From positions 22,725 through 86,724 of the forward strand of contig JAJDBX010000065.1 of NCBI GenBank assembly GCA_029261135.1: a DNA stretch of 64,000 bases. The letters run 5' to 3'. Positions within the stretch are counted from its first letter, which is position 1; each line of letters begins with the position of its first letter. Made by a program: the position numbers and the translations under genes. The DNA is from Nitrospirota bacterium. GTDB taxonomy: Bacteria; Nitrospirota; Nitrospiria; SBBL01; JAADHI01. Below are positions 52,721 through 61,661 of the stretch, in pieces. Under the pieces are notes generated by a model. It did not search any database and had not been told where the DNA came from. It saw only the letters and a list, made by a program, of their open reading frames with translations.

Positions 52721-55051
52721 ATGAAAAAAGCGTCCTTCCTTTTTGACAAAGACTTTTCATTAAATAAAGCCACCTGTTCAGGCGGACGAACATTCTTTTT
52801 TGTCCTTGTTTTTCTTTACTTCGCTTCTTCTGCTCACATCTCTATGGGAAAGGAATTGGGGGCGGGTTTGTCGTTGGCGAGAGAAGGTTCTCTGGTCGAT
52901 GTCGCTGCAAAGGATGGCCGGAGAAAAGATGTTTTTCAGCGCCTTTCATCTTTGCAAAATCGATGGGATGATGCAAAGGTCAAAACAATACAGGAAAACC
53001 TAAAAATCTTGGGCTATGACTCAGTCGAAGTGACCGGATTGTTGACCTCCAAAACGCTTCTGGCGATGGAAGAATTTCGTGACGATTTCAAAATCACAAT
53101 CAAAATTTTTTCTTCCGATCAGATGGTCGAGACATTAGAACAATATGCCGATTTACTTAAAAAACATCCCGATTGGAAGGCGACACTGTCAAGCGATGCC
53201 TTTAATAAATGGCAGAGTACTCATGCCTTAAAAGGAAGCCAGAAGCCCTCAGGTTTGAGCCCTCCTGAAAGTGCGTTGGAAATTTCTGCACGCTTAGATC
53301 TTTACAAAGAAGAAAATATAGAGCGCGATCAAGATGCCAGGTCTCAAGAGCTTCAAGCCGAAGGATTGCAAGTAAAGCATGAAGCTCTTGAAAAAAAGGG
53401 TTTGCCGAAAGCCCTCGTAAATAAATCGACGATTCAATCAGTCCCTTTGGAGGAAGCGCTTATAAAAAAAGAAGCGCTTCCCAATCAAGGTCTTCAAAAG
53501 AAACCCTCTGCAGTGATTCATATGGAGGAAAAACCCAATGCAGTCGTATCTCCCAAAGACGCCGCGGACAAGCCCGAAGTCACCTCTGAGCCTGTATCCC
53601 ATGAAATAGAAGTATCGACAGAGCCTCTCCCTCTTGAAACGCTTCCTCCAGATTTAGCACAAGATGTTTCCGCTGTTGCGCCTATTTTAAGTATTCTTTC
53701 TCAAGTTAAAGGAAGCCCGCCTTTTTCTCCTGAGAAACAAATTCAATGGCAGGGTGGTTCCTGCGGTTGCGTCGCAGATTTCTCGGGTATTGTTTATGGT
53801 TTTTATCCGTATTGGTTCTCAAGCGAAGAACAGGAAGTCGATTTCAGCTTGTTATCGCGAATCGGCTATCATGCCTTGTCCTTTGATCAAAAAGGAAAAG
53901 TAAGGCCATTGCGGCATTGGAACCCGAAGACCGCTAGCTTTATTTCCGAGGCGCAAAAGCACCAAACTCAGGTCGACGTCGTGATCTACAAAAATGATTG
54001 GAAGGAGTGGCTTGAAATATCGGTAAAGGATCGTCTTTTCATCATCAATGAAACCACGACGAATATTGTGGCAGTTGTCGATCAAAAAATATCAGAGCCC
54101 GGAGCCTTGAATATAAAAACACTGGTTGCCTCCGAGAGTAGTACCAAAATGGGAGACGGTGTCACGCTCTTTTTTGATGACTACCCTGAGAACCCCAAAG
54201 CCGTCCAATTCTTCTTAGACTTTGTGAAAACCCTTCGAAAAAAACTTAAGGCGACTGGTGAGCACTATTATCTGAACCTCATGTTACCCGTAAAGGCGAT
54301 CGGACAAGGTGTCTATACCTATCAAAATTTAGAAGAATTTATGAATAAAGAAGAGACCGACGCAGATGACGAGATCGACCTCTACCTCGTTATTCTTGAA
54401 GATGAGGAAGCGGATCGGGCAGGAATAGAAAAGGATAAGCCCTTGGCACCGAAGAAAGTTTTACGGGCGCAAATCGAAAAGGAATTCAGCGGAATAAAAC
54501 GGCGCAACATGTTGCGGAAGATTGTGCCCGTTATTCGCCCTGTCGGCAACAAATCAGAACAGTATCAACAGTTTGAAGACGACCTGATTTATTTTGAGGA
54601 TAACTTCGGGGGGGTTGGTTTTTGGCCACTTCCATTGGTCGGGGCAGCGGATACGGAAGCGGTGAATGCAAAAATAAAAACCGTTTTCAAAAAGGAGACG
54701 GGCTTGGGTTTTCTCGCAAAAAGTCTCCCGATCAATGATACGGATTATTGTAATTTCGTCTGCCCGAACCGATGGATTTTCCGCCTGGTTTACGATGCTT
54801 TATTTGGATTGTTCTTGCTTTATGCGCTCATTGCCACGCGAAGCGCGCTGTTCAGAAAGCTGTTTGAGAAATACCGTATTTATTTTATGGGGCTTGGGGG
54901 TTCTGCACTCTTGGTCTTTTACAGCGCCCTGATGTGTGACCCCTATTTGAGCGATAAAAAGGCCTGGGCGATCTTGGCACTTTTGTTGGGCAGTATTTTT
55001 TATTGGGTTTTGAAAACCTATTCTAAAATGAAGCAGGAAGCATATCCCTGA
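52721..55051 (+). CDS. Membrane protein with peptidoglycan-binding-like and degenerate GH18-like domains
   Basis: The 776-aa protein has an N-terminal signal anchor (FFFVLVFLYFASSAHI). A peptidoglycan-binding-like segment follows (VKTIQENLKILGYDSVEVTG ... LTSKTLLAMEEF). Residues ~170-340 are a charged linker. From ~360 a glycosidase-18-like barrel begins (GIVYGFYPYWFSSEEQ, GYHALSFDQKGKVRPL). The expected DxxDxDxE catalytic strand reads GDGVTLFFDDYPEN, so the proton-donor glutamate seems absent. Three transmembrane helices close the protein (~685-770). It lies directly after the ATPase. A role in anchoring or releasing particles at the cell wall is possible but inferred. Confidence 0.65.
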   Translation: MKKASFLFDKDFSLNKATCSGGRTFFFVLVFLYFASSAHISMGKELGAGLSLAREGSLVDVAAKDGRRKDVFQRLSSLQNRWDDAKVKTIQENLKILGYDSVEVTGLLTSKTLLAMEEFRDDFKITIKIFSSDQMVETLEQYADLLKKHPDWKATLSSDAFNKWQSTHALKGSQKPSGLSPPESALEISARLDLYKEENIERDQDARSQELQAEGLQVKHEALEKKGLPKALVNKSTIQSVPLEEALIKKEALPNQGLQKKPSAVIHMEEKPNAVVSPKDAADKPEVTSEPVSHEIEVSTEPLPLETLPPDLAQDVSAVAPILSILSQVKGSPPFSPEKQIQWQGGSCGCVADFSGIVYGFYPYWFSSEEQEVDFSLLSRIGYHALSFDQKGKVRPLRHWNPKTASFISEAQKHQTQVDVVIYKNDWKEWLEISVKDRLFIINETTTNIVAVVDQKISEPGALNIKTLVASESSTKMGDGVTLFFDDYPENPKAVQFFLDFVKTLRKKLKATGEHYYLNLMLPVKAIGQGVYTYQNLEEFMNKEETDADDEIDLYLVILEDEEADRAGIEKDKPLAPKKVLRAQIEKEFSGIKRRNMLRKIVPVIRPVGNKSEQYQQFEDDLIYFEDNFGGVGFWPLPLVGAADTEAVNAKIKTVFKKETGLGFLAKSLPINDTDYCNFVCPNRWIFRLVYDALFGLFLLYALIATRSALFRKLFEKYRIYFMGLGGSALLVFYSALMCDPYLSDKKAWAILALLLGSIFYWVLKTYSKMKQEAYP

Positions 55052-55062
55052 GCGAGAAAATC

Positions 55063-55671
55063 ATGAATTTGATCGAAAAGGCGACGATCACCCATTATCA
55101 TCGACACAGACTCTCGGAGTACGCGGAGGGGACGGTGAGGGCCTTGGGCTGGCGCGGTCTCGAAAGCCAAGTCCGACGTTTTGAAGTGTTGGCCGATCTG
55201 GGAGATTTTTCGGGGGCCTCGATTCTTGATGTCGGATGCGGCACCGGCGACCTTAAAGGTTTTTTGGATCAAAAATATCCAGACATGACTTATATCGGTA
55301 TTGATCAGATGCCGGAATTTATCGCCTTGGCTCAAAAAAACTATGGCGATGCTACCCGGACTGAGTTCTATCAAAGGGATTTCAGTCGCATTGATTTTCC
55401 ATCAGTAGATTTTGTCCTCGCTTCGGGTGCGCTTGGATACCGTTGTGCTGATCCTGATTTTTTCACAGACATGATTGAAAAGATGTTCAATGCGGCCAAG
55501 CAGGCTCTGGCTTTCAATATGTTGGATGCCTCATGCTTTCCCGCCCACCCCCTGTTGTGTGGGCACGATCCTGATCAAATCCTGAGATTTTGTAAGAGAC
55601 TCTCCTCAAAGGTAGAGTGTGTCCGCGGTTATCTCCACGATGATTTTACGGTGTATATTTATGTCTCATAA
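55063..55671 (+). CDS. Class I SAM-dependent methyltransferase
   Basis: The 202-aa cytoplasmic protein has the SAM-binding motif ILDVGCGTGDLKGFLD, motif II YIGIDQMPEFIALAQ and the post-motif strand VDFVLASGALGY. Substrate is unknown. It lies 11 bases after the membrane-protein gene and just before the cargo pair, so it is probably expressed with the injection system. It may modify a particle component or a cargo, or simply be a hitchhiking gene. Confidence 0.85.
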   Translation: MNLIEKATITHYHRHRLSEYAEGTVRALGWRGLESQVRRFEVLADLGDFSGASILDVGCGTGDLKGFLDQKYPDMTYIGIDQMPEFIALAQKNYGDATRTEFYQRDFSRIDFPSVDFVLASGALGYRCADPDFFTDMIEKMFNAAKQALAFNMLDASCFPAHPLLCGHDPDQILRFCKRLSSKVECVRGYLHDDFTVYIYVS

Positions 55672-55698
55672 AATGCTGTTCCCGAATAGGAATAATCA

Positions 55699-56793
55699 GT
55701 GCGAGCTTGGTCGATGAAAACCCATATGGGACAAAACGACCCGAAGCAGCGAAAAATGCGACCTCAAACCTTAGCTCAAAAAAAGAAGGCACGCTCAGAC
55801 GGCGGTGATTTTGAAGATTGCCGTCCCGCCACTCAGGCACTTTCGGATCTCCAATCTGGTATTGAGCGAAGTCCGAGAATGACCATGCAACGGAAGCAAA
55901 TCGAAGATGTATTCGGGTCTGAAATACAAGGCCTCAACGATGTGGATGTGGCACAAAAAGAAAGGGTCTCCCATCCCGAAACTAGATCTTCGACATGCCT
56001 TGTTCAGAGAGATCTTGGAGATCAAGCTTTGGTAGACTTTATCATTGGGCAGGGGAACCGGACCAAGCGGGTTTACGATTTATTGTGTGAACAGGTCGAG
56101 GTGGCGAAGAGTCAGGTGACAATGTTGACGTTTTATTCAGGGCCGCTTGAAAATGAAGGCAATGCCGAACTTGCCACGGCCAAGGAGCGTATTGCGGAAA
56201 CCGCGCAAGCTGTTCGCGGCGGAATAAGGAATCTTCCCGAAGAAGCGAGTGAAGCCCGTGCAACTGTGCTTGGTTTGGCTCAGGTCTCGAGTCTTGCCAC
56301 GCCGCAGGAGTTACTTGTCGAATGGTCGGAGGATGTTCTTGCCGCTGTGAAAATCGTTGCACTGTCTCAGGCCAAGGCGGCAGGGATTCTGGTAAAGATT
56401 AAAGATGACGCTGTAAAAATGGCGAATGTCGCGATGGCCGAAAACGAAATTCACATGATGCGTGGCTTACTCAAAATCGCCGACGAAAGTGCCGCCGCCT
56501 CAGAGGACGGGGACAGAATTGTGGCGGAACTCAAGGGCGAAGATGCGACCTCCTCTTCGCGCAAGGAAAAGGCTGGACTCGTCGCGACGGCGAGCGATGC
56601 GCTGAACAATGCAAGCACCGGAATCGGTTTTGGTGTGGTGGGTGTCTTGGATGCGGGAAATGTATTTAGCCTTTCGACAACGGCGGCCGCGGTGCTTGGC
56701 GTCATCGGTGGTGTTTTGGGGGTTTTCTTTGGTGCGATTGGAACCTTAGTCGGTCTAAAAATGAAAAATTGCATAGGAGCATCGGTTCCATGA
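55699..56793 (+). CDS. Putative eCIS cargo with QRK leader and hydrophobic, pore-like C-terminus
   Basis: A GTG at 55699 sits six bases after AGGAA and is preferred over the ATG at 55714. The product is 364 aa without signal peptide. The first ~100 residues hold leader motifs: GGDFEDCRPATQ, ERSPRMTMQRKQIEDVFGSE and LVQRD. The middle (~115-300) is a long amphipathic helical region rich in Ala/Glu/Val. The last ~55 residues contain a glycine-rich hydrophobic hairpin (TGIGFGVVGVLDAGN, VFSLSTTAAAVLGVIGGVLG, VFFGAIGTLVGLKMK). A helical bundle ending in a hydrophobic hairpin recalls alpha-pore-forming toxins such as the ClyA/Hbl group. That assignment is inference only. Its stop overlaps the next start (ATGA). 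Confidence 0.6.
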   Translation: MRAWSMKTHMGQNDPKQRKMRPQTLAQKKKARSDGGDFEDCRPATQALSDLQSGIERSPRMTMQRKQIEDVFGSEIQGLNDVDVAQKERVSHPETRSSTCLVQRDLGDQALVDFIIGQGNRTKRVYDLLCEQVEVAKSQVTMLTFYSGPLENEGNAELATAKERIAETAQAVRGGIRNLPEEASEARATVLGLAQVSSLATPQELLVEWSEDVLAAVKIVALSQAKAAGILVKIKDDAVKMANVAMAENEIHMMRGLLKIADESAAASEDGDRIVAELKGEDATSSSRKEKAGLVATASDALNNASTGIGFGVVGVLDAGNVFSLSTTAAAVLGVIGGVLGVFFGAIGTLVGLKMKNCIGASVP

Positions 56794-57962
56794 AAACCAG
56801 GCAAAAACAAAAGATCACTTTCCCGTCTCAAGCTTCGGCTTTGGCGAATCGGCCCATTCAAAATAAATCGTCCGCGCAAAATCACCTCACGCCTACGATT
56901 CAGACAAAGCTGGCGTTTGATATCCATCATAGCCCGCGCCTTGCTACACAACGAAAACAACTCTCGCGGGTGTTCGGCATTCCTGCGACGGGCGATGGAA
57001 AAATCGCAGGTTCCGGACAAGCTCAGCTCTTGCCGGCGTTTCAAGGGAAAACAGTCTTGCCGAAACAATTGACCGCCCCGCCCTCCGATCCCGTCGCACA
57101 ACGTCTCATCGCCTATAACACCTTGGGCACACCGCATACGGATTATGCCATTATGAAAGTCATCCAACAGCTTCGAAAAAAAGACCATGGCGGCTTGGTG
57201 CCCTTGACCGGAGCGACGGATTTTTCTGGAATGGGTGAGGGCGAAAAACTCTACATCGCCAGCCACGGTTCGGCGGACACGGGCGATTTGGCAGGGCTCA
57301 ATACAGATACCCTCATCGGCTGGCTGAACCAGGGTGACCGGGGTGTGCCCGATCATTTCGGAGGGATTGTGATTTTGTCCTGCTACGGCGGTGAGGCGAT
57401 TCAAGACGAAAGCCTGGCGGAGCGCGTCGCCAATGGACTGAACGTGGGCGGAAAACCCGTCGAAGGAGCGCGGGGTTTTGGTTTCGGAACACCCCTGCTG
57501 GCGGACTCAGGAAAAAGCAGCGTGTTGTCTCAGGCCCACCGGGTGTTTTATATGGCCGACGATATTGCAGCGATGAAGCTCGCCTGGGCTGCGATGAATC
57601 CCAATCATGCGGGTGGAATCCTTGCATCGCGCCTGGACTATGTGAACGAATATACCTCGATTCAAAACAACATCTTGAATATTCCGGGTGTGAACAATCC
57701 GGACCAAGCCAATGGCTGGATCGACTCCTACATTAAGAAATTCAAACAGCAAGCCAAAATGATCGAGGCCTCTTTGAGAGCACTCTTGGCCGACATCCCC
57801 GGAGCCGACGTTGCGGAAAAAATAGAACGCTTTGAAAACCCCAGCACTTCGCATAAAAAAGTGAAAAGTTGGAACAAGTTAATTCACAAACAATACGAAC
57901 TTTTCAATGATTATTATCTATGGACGCCGGAGGATGATGCTTATGAATCCTTCGATAGTTAA
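56790..57962 (+). CDS. Putative eCIS cargo: clan-CD (C80/caspase-fold-like) cysteine peptidase with QRK leader
   Basis: The ATG at 56790 overlaps the preceding stop, after an AGGAG. It makes 390 aa without signal peptide. The leader includes HHSPRLATQRKQLSRVFGIP, almost the same as in the previous cargo. The domain at ~115-270 has the clan-CD layout: a strand ending in a histidine (KLYIASHGS, H159) and a later strand ending in a cysteine (IVILSCYGGE, C198), spaced as in peptidase C80/CHAT folds. The remaining ~120 residues are helical and charged. Peptidases of this fold act as toxin auto-processing domains or death effectors. Its leader and place in the operon suggest delivery by the injection system. 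Confidence 0.62.
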   Translation: MKTRQKQKITFPSQASALANRPIQNKSSAQNHLTPTIQTKLAFDIHHSPRLATQRKQLSRVFGIPATGDGKIAGSGQAQLLPAFQGKTVLPKQLTAPPSDPVAQRLIAYNTLGTPHTDYAIMKVIQQLRKKDHGGLVPLTGATDFSGMGEGEKLYIASHGSADTGDLAGLNTDTLIGWLNQGDRGVPDHFGGIVILSCYGGEAIQDESLAERVANGLNVGGKPVEGARGFGFGTPLLADSGKSSVLSQAHRVFYMADDIAAMKLAWAAMNPNHAGGILASRLDYVNEYTSIQNNILNIPGVNNPDQANGWIDSYIKKFKQQAKMIEASLRALLADIPGADVAEKIERFENPSTSHKKVKSWNKLIHKQYELFNDYYLWTPEDDAYESFDS

Positions 57963-58380
57963 AAGGCCGAAATAACGCCATTTTTGATTTGTCGAAATTC
58001 GATCTTAAATCATCAAGGTATGGTTTTCCGGAAGCGAGATACAAGAGGCATTTTCTTCCAGTATCAGTGATTTTCGGTGAGTTCTTATTTATGCAATGTT
58101 TTAAACGCTTATCCTCACTTTGGCTCAGGTCATCTCTGATACACAAGAGGGATGCCGAGTGATAAAAAAACAACTCAACCAGAATTTTCGCCTTGACAAA
58201 AGAAGTTTTATTAGGTATTTATCGCAAAACTTTCCAAATTTCAACACTTTTTAACATTTCTGTTATCCCGTTTTATTTTGTTTTTTTGATGAGGGAAATT
58301 CGCTCTTCCCAAAAAGAAGTCCTTTCATAGTTAAGAAGAACGATCACAACTTAGTCTATTTGAAGGTAGATAAACATGGG
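57963..58380. other. Intergenic region between the injection system and the RCC1 gene
   Basis: About 420 AT-rich bases. It holds a candidate promoter (58193-58221) for the RCC1 gene. No convincing terminator was found for the long operon upstream, and I see no gene on either strand; the minus-strand frame at 57904-58173 has no recognisable content. Confidence 0.45.
58193..58221 (+). promoter_or_regulatory. Possible promoter upstream of the RCC1 gene
   Basis: TTGACA at 58193-58198 is perfect; after 17 bases comes TATTTA at 58216-58221, a weak -10. The leader to the likely start codon would be about 150 bases. Confidence 0.4.
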
Positions 58381-59595
58381 ATGTCTAAAGCGATCCAGTC
58401 TTTTTTATTTTTTCATTCGGGGCGTTTGATGAGATCCCCTTTTGGCAGAGAGCAAGGTGATCCTTTTAAAGTCCCAAGGAGTCTGTTCTGTGGATTCTTC
58501 AATAGCATGATGGTCCTTCGCCCATCAAAGTATATCTTTATTCTGGCATTGATTATTTCTGGTCTCTTTGGTCTGCCTGCTCAATCTTTAGGGAGTGAGA
58601 TGTGGGCGTGGGGCAATAATCCAGACGGACTTTATTGTACTGCTGCCCCCTCATCAAGCAGTAGCCCAGTTAATATTACTACCCTCGGGAGCAATGTGAA
58701 AGCATTGTCGTCACGTTCCACACACACCTTGGTGTTACGGCTTGATGGAACAGTTTGGGGATGTGGGAAGAATCTCTATGGTCAATTGGGGACTGGCACC
58801 ACCACTGACAGTTCCATCCCCGTACAAGTCAATGGCCTGACTGCAGTGGATGCAGTCGTAGCGGGCGATGTTCACAGCTTGGCATTGAAGGCAGATGGGA
58901 CGGTCTGGGCCTGGGGATACAATGGGCAAGGCCAATTGGGAGACGGAACAATTAGCGATAGGCTTACCCCTGTACAAGTTAGTGGCCTGACTGGAGTTGT
59001 TTCCGTGGCAGCGGGGGTACTGCACAGTCTGGCGTTAAAGGCAGACGGAACGGTTTGGGCTTGGGGATACAATGGGAAAGGCCAATTAGGCAATGGCAGC
59101 TCGACACAAAGCGCGACCCCTATACAAGTCAGTGGCCTGACTGGAGTTGTTACGATTAAAGCAGGAAAACGCCATAGTCTGGCGTTAAAGACGGATGGTA
59201 CAGTCTGGGGCTGGGGAAATAATTGGTTTGGCCAGTTAGGTCAAGGAACCTGGGGCAACTCCTATCATCTGCCCGTACAGGTGAGTGGCCTGACTGGAGT
59301 TATTTCGGTGGCAGCGGGGGCAGCCCATAGTCTGGCGGTAAAGATGGACGGTTCGGTCTGGGCCTGGGGCGAAAATTTTTATGGTCGATTGGGAGATGGC
59401 ACCACCACCAACAGACCTACCCCAGTGCAGGTCAGTCAGTCCACCGGCCTGACTGGAGTTGTTTCCGTGGCAGCGGGTGACCAGCACAGTCTGGCGATGC
59501 AGACAGATGGGACGGTCTGGGCTTGGGGCCACAATGGATATGGCCTATTGGGTGACGGCACCTGGACCAATCGTTACACACTCCCGTTCCAGTGA
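58381..59595 (+). pseudogene. RCC1-repeat surface protein, fragment 1 (ends at a frameshift)
   Basis: The start is uncertain: the ATG at 58381 follows GAAGGTAG, but the signal peptide ([21 protein letters not shown]) starts only ~55 residues later, so a start near 58507 is possible. The mature part is a beta-propeller of RCC1-type repeats of ~50 residues, with [40 protein letters not shown] and VVSVAAG. The frame ends suddenly at 59595 within a repeat, where sequence equivalent to a [11 protein letters not shown] strand continues in another frame. An extra AC in a short AC run at 59575-59581 (TTACACACTCC) would explain it. Confidence 0.75.
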
Positions 59596-61658
59596 GGGGC
59601 CTACCAGGTGTGGTGGCGATAGAGGGATCAGGAAAAGCCAGCTTTGCTGTGACCAGCAGGGCGCCGGCGCGATTGAGTGCTGCCGACAGGCCAGGCGATA
59701 GCGGCGGTTCGATTAACCTCAACTGGATGCCATCCACAAGCATCGGCGTAACCGAGCAACGATTATACCGCTCACCCACCAGCGGCGGGCCGTATAGCCT
59801 TGTGACCACTTTTTTAAACAACACAAGCACTGCCTTTTTCGATGATAATGGTGGCTCTGGCTTCACCAACGGGACGACCTACCACTATGTCATCCGTACC
59901 TTTGATGGCACTTTTGAATCAGCAGACAGTAATGTGGCGAGCGCGGTTCCGTTAGACAATGGGATATCTGCAGGGAGTGAGGTATTGGCCTGGGGAAATA
60001 ACCCCAGTGGATTTTATTGTATGGGTTCTCCCTCATCGGCCACAAACCCGATCAACATCACCAACCTTGGTGGTGATGTGAAAGCACTATCATCATACTC
60101 CGCATTCTTTTCACACACTCTGGTGGTACTGGGTGACGGGACAGTTTGGGCATGTGGAAGAAATTTCTCGGGTATGTTGGGTGACGGCTGGATGATTGAC
60201 AGTGTCATCCCTGTTCAAGTGAATGGCTTGATTGGTGTGAAGACCGTCTCAGCGGGAACAAACTTTAGTCTTGCCCTGAAGACAGACGGTACGGTCTGGG
60301 CTTGGGGATTCAATGGAACTGGTCAATTGGGAGATAGCACCCAAACCGCAAGATATACCCCCGTACAAGTTACTGGCTTGAGTGATATTGTTGCGATCGC
60401 AACGGGAACACATAGTCTCGCCCTGAAAGCAGACGGTACGGTTTGGGCTTGGGGATACAATCCAGCGGGTCAATTGGGAGATGGGACCGTTGAAAGTAGG
60501 TACGCCCCCGTACAGGTCTCTGGCCTGCTTGGGGTTGTTTCGGTGGCAGCAGGGGAGTACCACAGTCTCGCCCTGAAAGCGGACGGGACGGTTTGGGCTT
60601 GGGGATACAATAATATGGGTCAATTAGGAGATGGAACCACGACCAATAGTTCTACCCCTATACAAATCACTGGTCTGACAGGGGTAAATGCCCTCGCAGG
60701 AGGAGCGCTCCACAGCCTGGCTCTGAAAACGGATGGCACAGTTTGGGCCTGGGGAAACAATGGAAGTGGCCGACTGGGAGATGGCACCACTGTACAGAGA
60801 AACACCCCGGTACAAGTCACTGGTCTAACAGGAGCTGTTGCAGTAGCCGCCGCAGGAGCCCACAGTTTGGCCCTGAAGACGGACGGCACCATTTCAGCTT
60901 GGGGGAACAATAGTTATGGTCAATTGGGGGATGGCACCACGACACAGAGAAACACCCCTATGCCAATAAGTGATCTCACAAGCGTAGTGACCATAATGGG
61001 AGCGGGTGATACCAGCTTTGTTGTGAAAGACACTGGCTCATCTCCACTTGTTGGCTTCACCTCGCCGAACAATCTTGCCTTCCTAAACACCCCGGTGCTG
61101 AGGGTGACAGGAACCGTGGAGAATTCGCTTGAGACCGTTACAGTCAATGGCGTGTCCGCCGTCGTGACTGCTGGGATATTTACGGCGGATATTCCTTTGA
61201 TTGAAGGAAATAATACCATCTCTGCCATTGCCGTAAACACGGCAGGGGCCCATGAAACGGCGAGTATTCAAGTCACGCTCGATACGGTGCCGCCGAATAT
61301 AAGCGGATCAGGCTTTCCTGTGCCCAATACAAATGCTTGGAACAATACCGATGTTATCGTCGTCTTCACCGCGACAGATGCCCTTTCGGGGGTCGTTTCG
61401 AGTACGGCGCCTGTCACGGTGACCACACAAGGTGCTGCACAAGCAATCGTCGGCACAGCCACGGATGCGGCGGGCAATATTGGAAGTATTCATTTTCCTG
61501 TCAATATCGATAAGACGCCCCCCATCGTTTCGACAACGGTTAGTCCACTGCCGAATGCTGCCGCTTGGAACAATACGGATGCCACCGTCACTTTTACTGC
61601 GATAGATTCTCTGTCCGGTGTGGCCGTTGTCACACCTCCTGAAGTTGTGATTGCGTAG
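59592..61658 (+). pseudogene. RCC1-repeat surface protein, fragment 2 (FN3, second RCC1 propeller, Ig-like; ends at in-frame TAG)
   Basis: This continues fragment 1 in a new frame, with the strand [12 protein letters not shown] completing the broken repeat. An FN3-like module follows (ASINLN/LYRSPTSGGPYSLVTTF, YHYVIRTFDGTF), then a second RCC1 propeller that again opens with the AWGNNPxGxYC motif, like the first. After ~1000 bases of propeller come bacterial Ig-like modules (TVNGVSAVVTAG; DTVPPNISGSGFPVPNTNAW; DKTPPIVSTTVSPLPNAAAW). The frame stops at a TAG at 61656-61658, but homologous sequence runs on in the same frame, so the stop is premature. Confidence 0.75.
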
Positions 61659-61661
61659 AGC

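Noticed and set aside
56451..57404. Long minus-strand open frame (317 codons) opposite the two cargo genes
   Set aside because: The plus-strand frames carry conserved leader and peptidase motifs and good ribosome sites; the opposite frame has the composition of an antisense shadow.
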